Shown: positions 8,034 to 17,445 of the stretch, in pieces
Position numbering within the stretch: the first letter of the stretch is position 1
Layout: each line of letters begins with the position of its first letter
DNA from: Betaproteobacteria bacterium
GTDB taxonomy: Bacteria; Pseudomonadota; Gammaproteobacteria; Burkholderiales; SG8-41
Assembly (NCBI GenBank): GCA_016868035.1
Contig: VGID01000015.1
Location: 1-64,000 of the forward strand
Reading direction: 5' to 3'
Length of the DNA: 64,000 nt
Notes under the pieces: generated by a model
The model's input: the letters and a program-made list of their open reading frames with translations, nothing else
Database searches by the model: none
What the model was told of the DNA's origin: nothing
Program-made: the position numbers and the translations under genes

Positions 8034-9014
8034 ATGAAACCCGCAGTCAAAACCATAACGCTGGCCGTTTTTTCCATTTTCGCGTGGAGTGCAGCGGGCA
8101 GCGCGCACGCGCAGTCCGAGTACCCGGCGCGGCCGATACGACTCATCGTCGGATTCGCGCCCGGCGGCGGAACGGATATCGTGGCCAGGATCGTCGCCAA
8201 CAAGCTGGACGAAGCCTGGCGGCAGCGGGTCATCGTCGACAACCGCCCGGGCGCGGGCCAGATCATCGCGGCCGAGCTGACGGCCAGAGCCACGCCCGAT
8301 GGCTACACGGTCTTCATGGCCGCCGCGGGGTTCACGATCCTGCCGGCCTTCAACAAGAAGCTGCCTTTCGACCCCGTGCGCGATTTCTCGACGATCGCCA
8401 TGGCGGCGCGCGCCCCCAACGTGCTGGTCGTGAGTCCCTCGCTCGGGGCCCGATCGGTGAAGGATTTGATCACGCTGGCGCGCGCGAAGCCGGGGCAGCT
8501 GAGCTTCGGGTCGGGCGGCGTCGGCGCCCCCAGCCACGTGAGCGGGGTGCTTTTCGGGGCGCTCGGCGGGATCGACGTCACGCACGTGCCCTACAAGGGG
8601 TCGGGTCCCGTGATGGTGGATCTCCTCGGCGGACAACTCGCGATGTCCTTCCCCGACCTCGCGACGCCGCTTTCACACATCAAGGCGGGAAGACTCCTTG
8701 CGCTGGCGGTGACGACGCGCGAGCGCTCCGCGCTGCTGCCGGATGTTCCGACAATGGCGGAATCGGGCATACCCGGCTACGAGGCGAGCAGCTGGTTCGC
8801 GATGATCGGCCCGGCCGGGATGCCGAAACCCGTCGTCGCAAAGCTCAACGCGGCCCTCAACCGGATACTGCAGGAGCCGGACGTCCGCAACACGTTGCGG
8901 GCGCAGGGCGCGACCGCGGTTGGCGGCTCGCCGGCGGAGCTTGCCTCGACGATCTCGGGCGAGATCGCAAAGTGGACCAAGCTCATGGCCAAGGTAGGGA
9001 TCAAGCCGGAGTAG
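8034..9014 (+). CDS. TctC/Bug-family periplasmic solute receptor
   Basis: 326 residues with signal peptide (cleavage after AHAQ near 27) and landmarks ARPIRLIVGFAPGGGTD, DNRPGAGQ and PDGYTV. A strong ribosome binding site (ggaggaggag) precedes the ATG. It ends convergently 72 bp from the HyuA gene. No cognate membrane carrier is adjacent. Confidence 0.92.
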   Translation: MKPAVKTITLAVFSIFAWSAAGSAHAQSEYPARPIRLIVGFAPGGGTDIVARIVANKLDEAWRQRVIVDNRPGAGQIIAAELTARATPDGYTVFMAAAGFTILPAFNKKLPFDPVRDFSTIAMAARAPNVLVVSPSLGARSVKDLITLARAKPGQLSFGSGGVGAPSHVSGVLFGALGGIDVTHVPYKGSGPVMVDLLGGQLAMSFPDLATPLSHIKAGRLLALAVTTRERSALLPDVPTMAESGIPGYEASSWFAMIGPAGMPKPVVAKLNAALNRILQEPDVRNTLRAQGATAVGGSPAELASTISGEIAKWTKLMAKVGIKPE

Positions 9015-9086
9015 CGAGCCTTCCCCGCGCCCGGGAATCGGGTTCGCCGGCCGAAAACGCGCGAGCCGGTCAGCGCGCTCCGGCGC

Positions 9087-11168
9087 TCACGATCCGAGAT
9101 CGACGATCAGGTTGCCGGCGCGATCCACCTGCGCGCGCGCGCTCGGCGGAACGATCATCGTCGCCGAAGCCTCCTCGACGATCGCCGGTCCCTTGATGCC
9201 GGTTCCGGCGGCAAGCGCGTAGCGGTCGTAGACCGGCATCTCCACGAAACGGCCGCGGCTCGCGAGCCACGCCTTGCGCGTTCCCTTCCTGGCGCCGGAC
9301 GCAGCACTCCTGCGCTCGTGCACCTTGAGTTCCGTGCGGCCGGCCTTCGCGGTCAGCGCAACGCGGATGTTGATGATCTCGATGTCGCTCACCAGCGGCA
9401 CCTGGCGAAAGACGCGACGGTATTCCCGGACGAATGCCTGGCGGATTGCAGCGAGCGATTTCGGCGTATACGGGCCTTTCGGCAGCGGCGTAACGAGCTC
9501 GAAGCCCTGCCCCACGAACCGCAGGTCCGCCGCGCGCTCGACCGACACCTTGGGCTTCCCCGGCAGCGTGGCATCGATTACCGTGCGGGCATCGCGCTCG
9601 AGCTCGCGGAACGCGCGCTCGAAAGCGCCCCAGTCCAGCTTGCCGAGCCGCCTGGCGAGCGTCGCGACCCGGTCGACGCGCGCCGGGGCCATGAGCAGGC
9701 CGAGCGCGGAGGCGACGCCCGCGCTCGGCGGGCAGATCACGCGCCGGATGCCGAGCCGCTTTGCCACCTCGCACCCATGCAGCGGCCCTCCCCCGCCCGT
9801 GACGAGCAGCGCGAACTCGCTGGCGTGGCGTCCCCGCTCGGCGACGTGCACGCGCGCGGCCGCGGCCATGTTCTCGTTGACGACCGAGTGGATGCCCCAC
9901 GCGAGCTGGGCGCCCGCCAGGGCGGATTTCGCCGCGAGCGGCTTGATCGCCTCCGCCGCCAGTGCGCGATCGATCTTCATCGTGCCCCCGGCAAACGTGG
10001 ACGGATCCAGGAACCCCAGCTCGAGATTCGCGTCCGTCACCGTCGCGTCCTTGCCGCCACGCCCGTAGCACGCCGGTCCGGGCGCGGCGCCGGCACTGCG
10101 CGGCCCCACCTTGAGCAGGCCGAGGGCGTCGATCTCCGAGATCGACCCCCCGCCGGCGCCGATCTCGATCAGCTCGATGGTGGAAATGCTGATGGGAAAG
10201 CCGCTGCCCTTCGCAAACCGCTTGGCGCGGCTCGCCTCGAACTGGTACGCGATCAGCGGCTCGCCCTCTTCGACCATCGCGAGCTTCGCCGTCGTGCCGC
10301 CCATGTCGAACGCGAGCACGTCGCCGACGCCGGAACGGCGGCCGAACAGCGCGCCGGCAAGCGCTCCCGCAGCCGGCCCCGATTCAAGCAGCTGGACGGG
10401 AACCCGCTTGGCTTCGGCGATATGGGTGAGGCCCCCGCTCGAAAGCATCATAAACAGCGGCGCCTTGATGCCCAGCCTTGCGAGCTCCGAGGCGAGCTGC
10501 GCGAGGTAGCTCTCCGCGAGTGGCTTGATATAGGCGTTGACGACCGTCGTCGACGTGCGCTCGTATTCGCGGATCTGCGGGGCTACATCCGAGGACAGGG
10601 AGACGAAGAGCTTCGGGAATTCCCGCTCGATCAGCGCCCGCGCGCGCCGCTCGTGGACCGGATTTGCATACGCGTGCAGGAGCGAGACCGCCAGCGACTG
10701 GACGCCGTGCCGCACGAGCTCGCGCACGCGCTCGAGCAATGTCTCCTCGTCGAGCGGCATCTCGATGCCGCCGTCCGCTCCGATGCGCTCGGGCACCTCC
10801 AGCCGCAGGCGCCGCGGGACGAGCGGCTCGGGCAGCTCGATGAACAGGTCGTAGAGCTCGTACTTGTGCTCGCGCCGCATCTCGAGGATGTCGCGGAAGC
10901 CTTCGGTGGTGACGAGCCCCGTCGGCGCGCCCTTGCGCTCGATCAACGCGTTGGTGAACAGCGTCGTCGCATGCACCATGCGGGCGACGTCCCGGTACTC
11001 GAGGCGCTCGGCCTCGAACAGGCGGCGGATGCCCGAGATCACGCCGCGATGCGGCGATTCCGGCGTGGTGAGCTCCTTGTGGCTGTAGGAAACCGCGCGT
11101 TTCTGGTCGTAGACGACAATGTCGGTGAAAGTGCCGCCGATGTCGATGCCCAATGCATATTGCGCCAT
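9087..11168 (-). CDS. hyuA: Hydantoinase/oxoprolinase family subunit A
   Basis: 693 residues, normal length. It has an actin-like ATPase fold with phosphate loops GIDIGGTFTD (7-16) and DMGGTTAK (288-295), plus GAGGGS (337-342), PGPACYGRGG (363-372) and a C-terminal GPAIVEEA segment. The family includes the ATP-dependent N-methylhydantoinase and 5-oxoprolinase subunits and the acetone and acetophenone carboxylase subunits. The A subunit activates the substrate with ATP. It lies 76 bp after the HyuB gene in the same direction and downstream of a TRAP transporter, so a transported carboxylate or cyclic amide is a plausible substrate. The exact reaction is not deducible. Confidence 0.92.
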   Translation of the reverse strand: MAQYALGIDIGGTFTDIVVYDQKRAVSYSHKELTTPESPHRGVISGIRRLFEAERLEYRDVARMVHATTLFTNALIERKGAPTGLVTTEGFRDILEMRREHKYELYDLFIELPEPLVPRRLRLEVPERIGADGGIEMPLDEETLLERVRELVRHGVQSLAVSLLHAYANPVHERRARALIEREFPKLFVSLSSDVAPQIREYERTSTTVVNAYIKPLAESYLAQLASELARLGIKAPLFMMLSSGGLTHIAEAKRVPVQLLESGPAAGALAGALFGRRSGVGDVLAFDMGGTTAKLAMVEEGEPLIAYQFEASRAKRFAKGSGFPISISTIELIEIGAGGGSISEIDALGLLKVGPRSAGAAPGPACYGRGGKDATVTDANLELGFLDPSTFAGGTMKIDRALAAEAIKPLAAKSALAGAQLAWGIHSVVNENMAAAARVHVAERGRHASEFALLVTGGGGPLHGCEVAKRLGIRRVICPPSAGVASALGLLMAPARVDRVATLARRLGKLDWGAFERAFRELERDARTVIDATLPGKPKVSVERAADLRFVGQGFELVTPLPKGPYTPKSLAAIRQAFVREYRRVFRQVPLVSDIEIINIRVALTAKAGRTELKVHERRSAASGARKGTRKAWLASRGRFVEMPVYDRYALAAGTGIKGPAIVEEASATMIVPPSARAQVDRAGNLIVDLGS

Positions 11169-11244
11169 GAGGTGAGTCTCGATTTCGTTTTTGGAATTGG
11201 TTGTTAACGAGCTGCCGAGTCGCGCAGGCTCCTCGACCCTGCGC

Positions 11245-12858
11245 TCACGAATCTACGTAGCCGCTGGCAACATCGTTATGCGCGCGTTCCCGCGCCCGCT
11301 TACCCGGCAGCCCGAATCCTCCGCCGCCGGGCGTGCGCAACAGCACGGTGCCCCCGGGCTGGACCACGTGCTGCGCCTTGGGATTGACCTGCGCCCCGTT
11401 GATCAGCACTTCCCCCGGCGCGCCCGCACCGCCGCCGGCAACCCCGGCCGGCGCGGCCTCGGGCCGGGTGCGCTCGGCGAGAAACGCGACGGTGATGGGC
11501 CCCGGCGCGCGGCTTTCGAACAGCGTCTCCTGGCCGTTCCCCCCGCGGAACTCGCCGCTGCCTCCGGTGCCGACGCGGAACCGGCGGTAGTGCACCTTGA
11601 TCGGCACCAGCTGCTCGATCATCTCCACCGGGGTGGATTTCACGTTGCTGGGCCACGACAGCACGTGCGCGCCGTCGCGCCCGCGTGCCGCGCCGTAGCC
11701 TCCGTTGGAGAAGAACATGTTCGCGAACGCAGACCCGTCGTGGCGCTGCCCCATGGCGTTGAAGCACCACAGCGGAGAGCCGACCGTCGCGACGACCCGC
11801 TCGGGCAGCACCTCGGAGAGCGCCCGGATCACCATCATCGGGAAGAAATGCCCGACCAGGGCGCGCGCGCCGCCCGCCGCCGGCGGCTTCGAATTCGCAA
11901 TCGAGCCGAGCGGCGCCTTGATCGTGATCGGCCGGAGCACCCCCTCGTTGTTGGGAATGCGCGGCGCGAGCACCGCCTTCACGCCAAAGGACGTGAATGC
12001 GATCGTATAGGCCATCGCCACGTTGATGGCGCGCATTACCTGGGCGGCCGAGCCGGCGAAGTCGATCACGATCTCGTCATCCTTCACCGTCAACGCCATC
12101 TCGAGCCGGATCGGCTGATCGAGCCCGTCGCTGACCGCGCTCTGCCGGTAGACGCCGTTCGGCACCTCCCGGATCGCGGCGCGCATCGCCGCCTCCGAGC
12201 GCGCATGGATGTGCCTTCCCAGCTCGTCGAGGGAGTCGAGCTTCTGCTCCTCGAGCAGCGCGATCACGCGCTCCTCCATCAGCGTCAGGGCGGTGAACTG
12301 CGCATAGAGGTCCCCCATGACCTGGTCCGGAACGCGCACGTTCTGGCGCAGGAACGCCTCGATGGTCGGATTCTTCTTCCCCGCATCGAGCACCTTCATC
12401 ATCGGGATCTGCAGCCCTTCCTCGTACACATCGCGCGCGTCGGGGGACCGGATCTTGCCGCCGATGTCGGGCGCGTGCGCAACCGAGCCCGCGAACCCGG
12501 CGACGCGGCCGCGGTGAAAGATCGGCTTCGCGACGGTGATGTCCGGAAGATGCCCGGTCCCCAGCCAGATGTCGTTCGTGATCAGAACGTCGCCCGGCTT
12601 CAGCTGCGCCGGCGGGTAGGCCTTGATGAAGTGCGTAATGGTGCGCGGGACCGTCCCGATGAATCCGGGGATGCTCTCGGTCGCCTGCGCAAGCGACTGG
12701 CCACGCGCGTCCGTCAGCACGCAGGCGAAGTCGTTCGACTCGCGCACCACCGTGGAGAACGAGGTCCGCACCAGCGCGGCCGCGGCTTCGTCGACGATGG
12801 AAATCAGCCGGGTCCACAGCATCTCGAGCGTGACGGCATTGAAGCGGGAGGAGGCCAT
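11245..12858 (-). CDS. hyuB: Hydantoinase/oxoprolinase family subunit B
   Basis: 537 residues, typical. The protein shows ITNDIWLGTGHLPDITV, the strongly conserved N-terminal stretch of the family, and ends in the glycine-rich RTPGGGGFGLPGKR segment. It pairs with the downstream HyuA. In characterised relatives the two subunits form the ATP-driven ring-opening or carboxylating enzyme. The ATG at 12858 has aaggtg upstream. A 574-bp repeat-rich gap separates it from the TRAP genes. Confidence 0.92.
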   Translation of the reverse strand: MASSRFNAVTLEMLWTRLISIVDEAAAALVRTSFSTVVRESNDFACVLTDARGQSLAQATESIPGFIGTVPRTITHFIKAYPPAQLKPGDVLITNDIWLGTGHLPDITVAKPIFHRGRVAGFAGSVAHAPDIGGKIRSPDARDVYEEGLQIPMMKVLDAGKKNPTIEAFLRQNVRVPDQVMGDLYAQFTALTLMEERVIALLEEQKLDSLDELGRHIHARSEAAMRAAIREVPNGVYRQSAVSDGLDQPIRLEMALTVKDDEIVIDFAGSAAQVMRAINVAMAYTIAFTSFGVKAVLAPRIPNNEGVLRPITIKAPLGSIANSKPPAAGGARALVGHFFPMMVIRALSEVLPERVVATVGSPLWCFNAMGQRHDGSAFANMFFSNGGYGAARGRDGAHVLSWPSNVKSTPVEMIEQLVPIKVHYRRFRVGTGGSGEFRGGNGQETLFESRAPGPITVAFLAERTRPEAAPAGVAGGGAGAPGEVLINGAQVNPKAQHVVQPGGTVLLRTPGGGGFGLPGKRARERAHNDVASGYVDS

Positions 12859-13052
12859 GATTTTCGAAGCACCTTGCGTATCGTTGGAAATCCCTGCCGA
12901 CCTCCCGCGTCTTTCGGGGAGGGCAAATCAGCGGCGTGGGCGTATCCGCGCAGCCGACAAAAAGCGGCATTCTAGCGTGTACGGCTTCCGCGGGGCAGTC
13001 CTTTGGCGGTTACGCAGCGCGCCACCGGGTCCTCCCGGGCCTCCGGTTCGCC

Positions 13053-13115
13053 GGTGTCGGGTGATGGGCGACGAGACAATCGAAGGCGAAAGTCGAAAGG
13101 CGAAAGTCGAAAGGG
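13053..13115 (+). repeat. Heptamer tandem repeat (nine units, changing sequence)
   Basis: Begins ggtgtcg, ggtgatg, ggcgacg and drifts into gaaagtc/gaaaggc units while keeping period 7. Confidence 0.65.
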
Positions 13116-13312
13116 GCGAGCGGCGAGAAACGAGTGACCAGAAACACGTCGTTGGGGTCCCCTGTTCGCCGCCGAGCAGCGCAGGCCAGCCCGGGAATTC
13201 GGTCGAGCACTGTCGAACCAGGGTGCCGTGATTCGTGTGTCGCGGGAACCGTCCACGACCATGTCCTTGAACTCGAGTGTTACCGATGTGCTTGACTTGT
13301 ACACCTCTCTTT

Positions 13313-13348
13313 GGTGACTTTCTCTTGGGCGAGCAAGAGAAAGTAACC
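13313..13348. repeat. Inverted repeat, 15-bp arms
   Basis: GGTGACTTTCTCTTG and CAAGAGAAAGTAACC flank a 6-base loop with one mismatched position. Lying after the DctM stop, it could act as a transcription end for the TRAP operon, but no T-run follows. Similar palindromes recur as dispersed elements in proteobacteria. Confidence 0.6.
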
Positions 13349-13383
13349 AGGCCCCGGGAGGGGACTGTACCCGCAATGCGGAT

Positions 13384-13418
13384 GCCGAAAGGCGAAAGAA
13401 GGAAGGAGAAAGGAAAGG
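13384..13418 (+). repeat. Heptamer repeat (purine-rich, five units)
   Basis: gccgaaa, ggcgaaa, gaaggaa, ggagaaa and ggaaagg in register, ending 14 bp from the DctM stop codon. Confidence 0.45.
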
Positions 13419-13432
13419 CCCGCCGGAGACGG

Positions 13433-14740
13433 CTACCGGACGAGAAACAGCGAGAGCTGCGGGACGAACGCGAGGAGCACCGCCACCATCAGCATGGCCA
13501 GCACGAAGGGCACGGCCCGCGCGGCGATCGACAGGACCGGCTGGCCGGTGATGCCCGAGATCACGAAGAGGTTCAAGCCCAGCGGCGGCGTGATGAAGCC
13601 GATGCCGAGCGAGGTCACCATGAAGACACAGAAGTGGACCTCGTTCATGCCGATGGACTGGGCGAGCGGCAGCATGATCGGTCCCAGGATCACGATGTTC
13701 GGGGTGCTCTCCATCACACAGCCTGCGATCATGAAGATGCCCAGCATCAGGAAGATGGTGATCGTGGGGTCTTTCGTGACGGCGTTGACCGCACCGACCA
13801 GGCTCTGAGGCACTTCGGTGATCGCCAGGACTTGCGCGAGCGGCAGCGCCACCGCGATGATGGGCACGATCACCCCGCAGACCTTGGCCGAGCCCTCCAG
13901 CGAGCTCGGAAAATCCTTGAGCCTGAGCGTGCGCTGGATGACACCGACCGCGATGGTCGTCACGACGGCGACGGCGGCGGCTTCGGTCGGCGTGAACACC
14001 CCGGAGTAGATGCCGCCGAAGATGATCGCCGGAATCAGCAGCGCGTATCGGCCGTCCCAAACGCTGGCGAGCCAGGCGCGCATCCTGAAGCGTCCGCTCG
14101 AGCGTTCGTAGCCCCGAACGCGGTTCATGACCGCGTTGGTCACCATGATCGAGATCATGATCAGCACGCCGGGCACCGCGGCGGCGATGAACAGCGTGGA
14201 GGTCGAGATTCCGAGCACCATGCCGATGATGATGTAGGCGATCGACGGCGGGATCAGGATGCCGGTGCAGGCGCCGGACGCCACCAGCGCGCACGCGTAG
14301 GCCGGCGAGTAGCCCTCCTTGATCAGGCGCGAGATCGTGATGCGGCCCACCGCCGCGGCGCCGGCCGCATCCGAGCCGGAGATGCAGGAGAAGAAGCCGC
14401 AGCCGAGCACGGTGGACGTGCCCATGCCGGAGCGCACGCTGCCCATCGTGGCGCTCGCGATGTTGAGCAGCTTGATCGACATACCGGTGCGCACGAGCAG
14501 GTCGCCGGTGAGGACGTACAGCGGGATCGCGATCAGCGCGAACGCGTCCAGTCCATGAAAGACGGACTCACCGACCAGCGCCAGCGGCAGCGCTCCGGTG
14601 ACCCACAGGATGAGCAGCGCGGTGACGCCGAGCGCGACCCACACCGGCACCGCGAGCGCGAAGAGCACCAGCATCAGGATCAGCGGGCCGATCACGGTCC
14701 ACCCGACCTTGGTTGCAGCGAACGCCTCGGGGATGTACAT
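13433..14740 (-). CDS. dctM: TRAP transporter large permease (DctM)
   Basis: 435 residues, almost entirely hydrophobic, with the DctM features LILWVTGALPLAL, GSDAAGAAAVG and PPLGLNLFV. It forms the sodium-driven channel of a TRAP carrier together with DctQ and the periplasmic DctP. The ATG at 14740 gives the usual N-terminus and lies 8 bases after the DctQ stop. An upstream in-frame start would add an arginine-rich tail unlike the family. Confidence 0.93.
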   Translation of the reverse strand: MYIPEAFAATKVGWTVIGPLILMLVLFALAVPVWVALGVTALLILWVTGALPLALVGESVFHGLDAFALIAIPLYVLTGDLLVRTGMSIKLLNIASATMGSVRSGMGTSTVLGCGFFSCISGSDAAGAAAVGRITISRLIKEGYSPAYACALVASGACTGILIPPSIAYIIIGMVLGISTSTLFIAAAVPGVLIMISIMVTNAVMNRVRGYERSSGRFRMRAWLASVWDGRYALLIPAIIFGGIYSGVFTPTEAAAVAVVTTIAVGVIQRTLRLKDFPSSLEGSAKVCGVIVPIIAVALPLAQVLAITEVPQSLVGAVNAVTKDPTITIFLMLGIFMIAGCVMESTPNIVILGPIMLPLAQSIGMNEVHFCVFMVTSLGIGFITPPLGLNLFVISGITGQPVLSIAARAVPFVLAMLMVAVLLAFVPQLSLFLVR

Positions 14741-14748
14741 GCCCGCGC

Positions 14749-15264
14749 TCAGTCGAACAGGCGCTTGCCCGCGCGCGGCGGGCGCCCCGCCAGGAGGTCG
14801 CTGACGTCGTGCACGATCGACTGCCCCACCCGCAGCAGCACGAGCGCGAAGCCGAACGGCACGGCGAACAGCATCCACGCGCGCGAGATGCGCAGGCCCT
14901 CGATGACGGAGCCGAACTGCAGCGAAGTCATGAAGGCGTTCATGGACAGGTAAAACACGATGACCGCGAAGAAGGCCATCAGTACGTCACCGAGGAGCAG
15001 GATCGCCGAGCACACCCGCGGCGGCAGGAAGTTGAGCAGCACGTCGATGCGGATGTGCGCGCGGTCGCGCACGGCCGCTGCGGCGCCGATCCACACGAGG
15101 TAGATGAAGATGTAGCGCGCGGTCTCCTCGCCCCAGACGGACGAGTAGCTCAGCACGAAGCGGCGCACCACCTCGACGAAGATGACGGCGACGATGTAGA
15201 TGTAGAGCGCCAGCAGCATCCAGCGCTCGCCGTCCGCATCGATCCGGGCAAGCAGTCGTTTCAT
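14749..15264 (-). CDS. dctQ: TRAP transporter small permease (DctQ)
   Basis: 171 residues from the ATG at 15264, with four hydrophobic segments (ALYIYIVAVIFVEVV, YIFIYLVWIGAAAAV, VLMAFFAVIVFYL, MLFAVPFGFALVLL). This is the four-helix partner of DctM. It lies between DctP and DctM in the same direction, 8 bases before DctM. Confidence 0.9.
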   Translation of the reverse strand: MKRLLARIDADGERWMLLALYIYIVAVIFVEVVRRFVLSYSSVWGEETARYIFIYLVWIGAAAAVRDRAHIRIDVLLNFLPPRVCSAILLLGDVLMAFFAVIVFYLSMNAFMTSLQFGSVIEGLRISRAWMLFAVPFGFALVLLRVGQSIVHDVSDLLAGRPPRAGKRLFD

Positions 15265-15375
15265 CGGATGGCGGGCGATTCGCGGGCCGGGCGGGCTTGC
15301 ATGCAAGTCAGGCGGACGCGCGCGACGCGGCGCGGATCGGAGATCCGCGCCGGGCCACGCGCCTTCCGGCCGCTC

Positions 15376-16557
15376 TTAGACGTCGTGCACGAAGTAACGG
15401 CCGCGCGCGCGGGCGGCCGCGCGCATGCGCTCGAAGTTGTCCAGCGAGCCCGCCAGCTTGATCTTGATCGCGTCCCACTCCGGGCGCTGCCAGCCGCACG
15501 CGTCGGCCCACTGCTTGATTTCGGCAGCGGTGGGCACGTAGAAGCGCACGCCCGCGGCGGCCATCTCGGCCATCGCGTAGGCGCGTGATGCCGGCACCTG
15601 CGCGAGATTCTGCTGGAACGTGATCTCGCTCGCGAACTCGATGCCCTCCCGGACATTGGCCGGCAGCTTGCGGAACCACCCGGCGTTGCACGAATAGACC
15701 TGCGAGTCGGGCACCGACTTGTTGAACGTGATCCAGGACAGGATGTCCTTGAAGCCGTTGGAGTAGAGCGCGACGACCGCCGGGTCGAGTGCATCGGCCA
15801 CGCCCTGCTGGATGGCCGAAGGCGTCTCGCCCCAGGCGACCGGGGTCGGGTTCGCGCCCGCGAGGCGGTAGAACTGCTGCAGGATCTCGGAGGCCGGCAC
15901 GCGGAACTTGACGCCCTTCAGGTCCGACGGCGTCTTCAACGGCGCATTGGCGAGGCCCTTGCGCGCGGCAACGGTGCGCGGATCGAGCACCAGGTACAGG
16001 AGCACCTTGAAACCGCGCTCCTCGGCCTTGGTGTGGACGATGGATTTCCACGCCTTCGAATCCACCAGGTTGGCGAACTCCTGGTTCAGGCCGCACCAGT
16101 ACGGGATGTTGATCAGGTCGACTTCGGGCGCGAACGGCGAGAAGTTCGAGATCGAGTGCTGGGCCGCCTGGAAGGTGTTGGCCTGCACGCCCTGCGCCAG
16201 CGCCGCGCCCATGCCGAGCTGGCCGCCGGGCGCGAGGCGCACGTAGAGGTAGCCGTTGGTCGCGTTCTGGATGTTCTCCTTGAGATTGAGCTGCATCAGC
16301 GGATACCAGCGCGTCGCGCCGATGCGGTACTCGGTGGCGATGGTCATGGTCTCCTTGGCGGTCTTCTGGCGCTGCTGCTCCTCGGCGGCCGTCTGCGCGA
16401 CCGCGCTCTTGCTGGCGAGCGCACCCGCGCCAGCGGCCGCGACGGCCACGGTGAAGCCGAACTTGCCGCTCACCGCCAGGAAGCGCCTGCGTTCCGTCAG
16501 CGCGTGCTCGGCGCGGTCCGAGGCGGGTTTTTGGGGGGTCTTCGCGTCTTTCTTCAC
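15376..16557 (-). CDS. dctP: TRAP transporter substrate-binding protein (DctP)
   Basis: 393 residues with a GTG start preceded by aaggagaaacgcc. A longer frame exists but lacks a binding site. The N-terminus has a twin-arginine-type export signal (ERRRFLAVSGK then a long alanine-rich hydrophobic run, cleavage near AVAQT), so the receptor may be exported folded. The body has the family pattern: TRWYPLMQ, GGQLGMGAALAQGVQ, and KFRVPASEILQQFYR with the ligand-binding arginine region. Ligands of the family are usually carboxylates. The downstream HyuBA pair suggests what happens to the imported compound. Confidence 0.9.
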   Translation of the reverse strand: MKKDAKTPQKPASDRAEHALTERRRFLAVSGKFGFTVAVAAAGAGALASKSAVAQTAAEEQQRQKTAKETMTIATEYRIGATRWYPLMQLNLKENIQNATNGYLYVRLAPGGQLGMGAALAQGVQANTFQAAQHSISNFSPFAPEVDLINIPYWCGLNQEFANLVDSKAWKSIVHTKAEERGFKVLLYLVLDPRTVAARKGLANAPLKTPSDLKGVKFRVPASEILQQFYRLAGANPTPVAWGETPSAIQQGVADALDPAVVALYSNGFKDILSWITFNKSVPDSQVYSCNAGWFRKLPANVREGIEFASEITFQQNLAQVPASRAYAMAEMAAAGVRFYVPTAAEIKQWADACGWQRPEWDAIKIKLAGSLDNFERMRAAARARGRYFVHDV

Positions 16558-16643
16558 GGCGTTTCTCCTTGTGCGTTGGTTTTCCTGAGAGAGCGCGACA
16601 GTGAATCGTCGCGCGGTAACAAAAGGCAAATGCTCGTGCGCGG

Positions 16644-16904
16644 TTAACCGGACGGCGGCTCGCGCGCGCCGCAGGGCTGGTCACGACGCTCCGCCGCGAG
16701 GGACGCCACGGCGAACGAGATCGCCGAGCCGAACAGCAGGAGGAACTCGGGCACGCGCTCCAGGCGCCAACTCACGTCCCATCCCATTGCGCGTGCCCAC
16801 CAGCCCAGCAACACGTTCGCGCAGAACAGCGAGAAGCATGCCGCGCACGCAACCAGGGCGGCCACCTCCAGGCGGGAGCGCGCGTCGCGCGCCGGGTCAA
16901 TCAT
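16644..16904 (-). CDS. Small two-helix membrane protein upstream of the TRAP genes
   Basis: 86 residues with two hydrophobic segments (VAALVACAACFSLFCANVLL and FLLLFGSAISFAVASLA) separated by a tryptophan-rich loop. The aaaggg sequence upstream of the ATG and the position 86 bp before DctP suggest it is the first gene of the TRAP operon. I do not recognise a family. It may be an accessory membrane subunit. Confidence 0.6.
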   Translation of the reverse strand: MIDPARDARSRLEVAALVACAACFSLFCANVLLGWWARAMGWDVSWRLERVPEFLLLFGSAISFAVASLAAERRDQPCGAREPPSG

Positions 16905-17445
16905 CGATCATCCCTTTCACGGCCGCACGATCGGCGCCGCAACGTCCGCGCATGCTCAAGACCTCTGGTTTTCTCAACTTCCGGAATGATAAGTGCTTAC
17001 GTTGCCAACGCCGTGATGCCAGCACTGCGACAATAATCTATGCTCGCGGCCCCCGGGTGTCAAACGGGTCGGAAGGCCCATCCGCCCGCTGCGCGCTCGC
17101 CGTCCTCGCGCGACCGGAGTCTGCGTTGCGCGGGGTCGGCTCGCGATGGATCCGGCTTCCTGTGGGCCGTCCGCGGGCATTCGAGGCGTGCGAAATCGGC
17201 GTAATGATGAATGCTGCCCCGTTTTCCAGTGCCTTCCGCCTTCAAACATCCGGGGGCCGGGACCCCGCGGGCTCAGACTCCGGTTCTTTTCGGAGCTCAT
17301 CGGCGGCTCCATCGTTGTCGTTCTTGCCGGCATCCATCGCATTCGGCCGCCGATCTTGACAGGGGCCGAAAGTGTACTGTATACAGTTTTCAGAAGCTCG
17401 CTCGCCGAAGCGCGCCATCCCAACCTGACACCAAGAGGACACGCC
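16905..17445. other. Divergent intergenic region before the binding-protein-like gene
   Basis: About 540 bp between the divergent TRAP operon and the next gene. No convincing gene. The right end carries a recognisable promoter and palindrome. Confidence 0.5.
17356..17387 (+). promoter_or_regulatory. Sigma-70-like promoter overlapped by a 12-bp perfect palindrome
   Basis: TTGACA (17356-17361) is followed after 18 bp by TATACA (17380-17385). The palindrome ACTGTATACAGT (17376-17387) covers the -10 box, where a bound repressor would block transcription. A symmetric TGTATACA core is the kind of site used by GntR/FCD regulators; such a gene lies at 22997-23737. The assignment is inference. Confidence 0.6.

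Larger units (their letters stand above)
12859..13432. other. Gene-free gap with repeats and a hairpin
   Basis: No convincing gene is seen between DctM and HyuB. The gap holds two heptamer arrays (13053-13115 and 13384-13418) and an inverted repeat at 13313-13348. Open frames crossing it have the composition of repeat read-through. Confidence 0.6.

Noticed and set aside
9318-11207. A 629-codon plus-strand frame opposite HyuA, and similar ones opposite the HyuB genes and TctA
   Set aside because: Same antisense artefact: skewed composition, no start context and no recognisable motif.
16905-17445. Small genes in the divergent region before 17446
   Set aside because: Frames are short, rich in arginine and proline, and lack ribosome binding sites or motifs.
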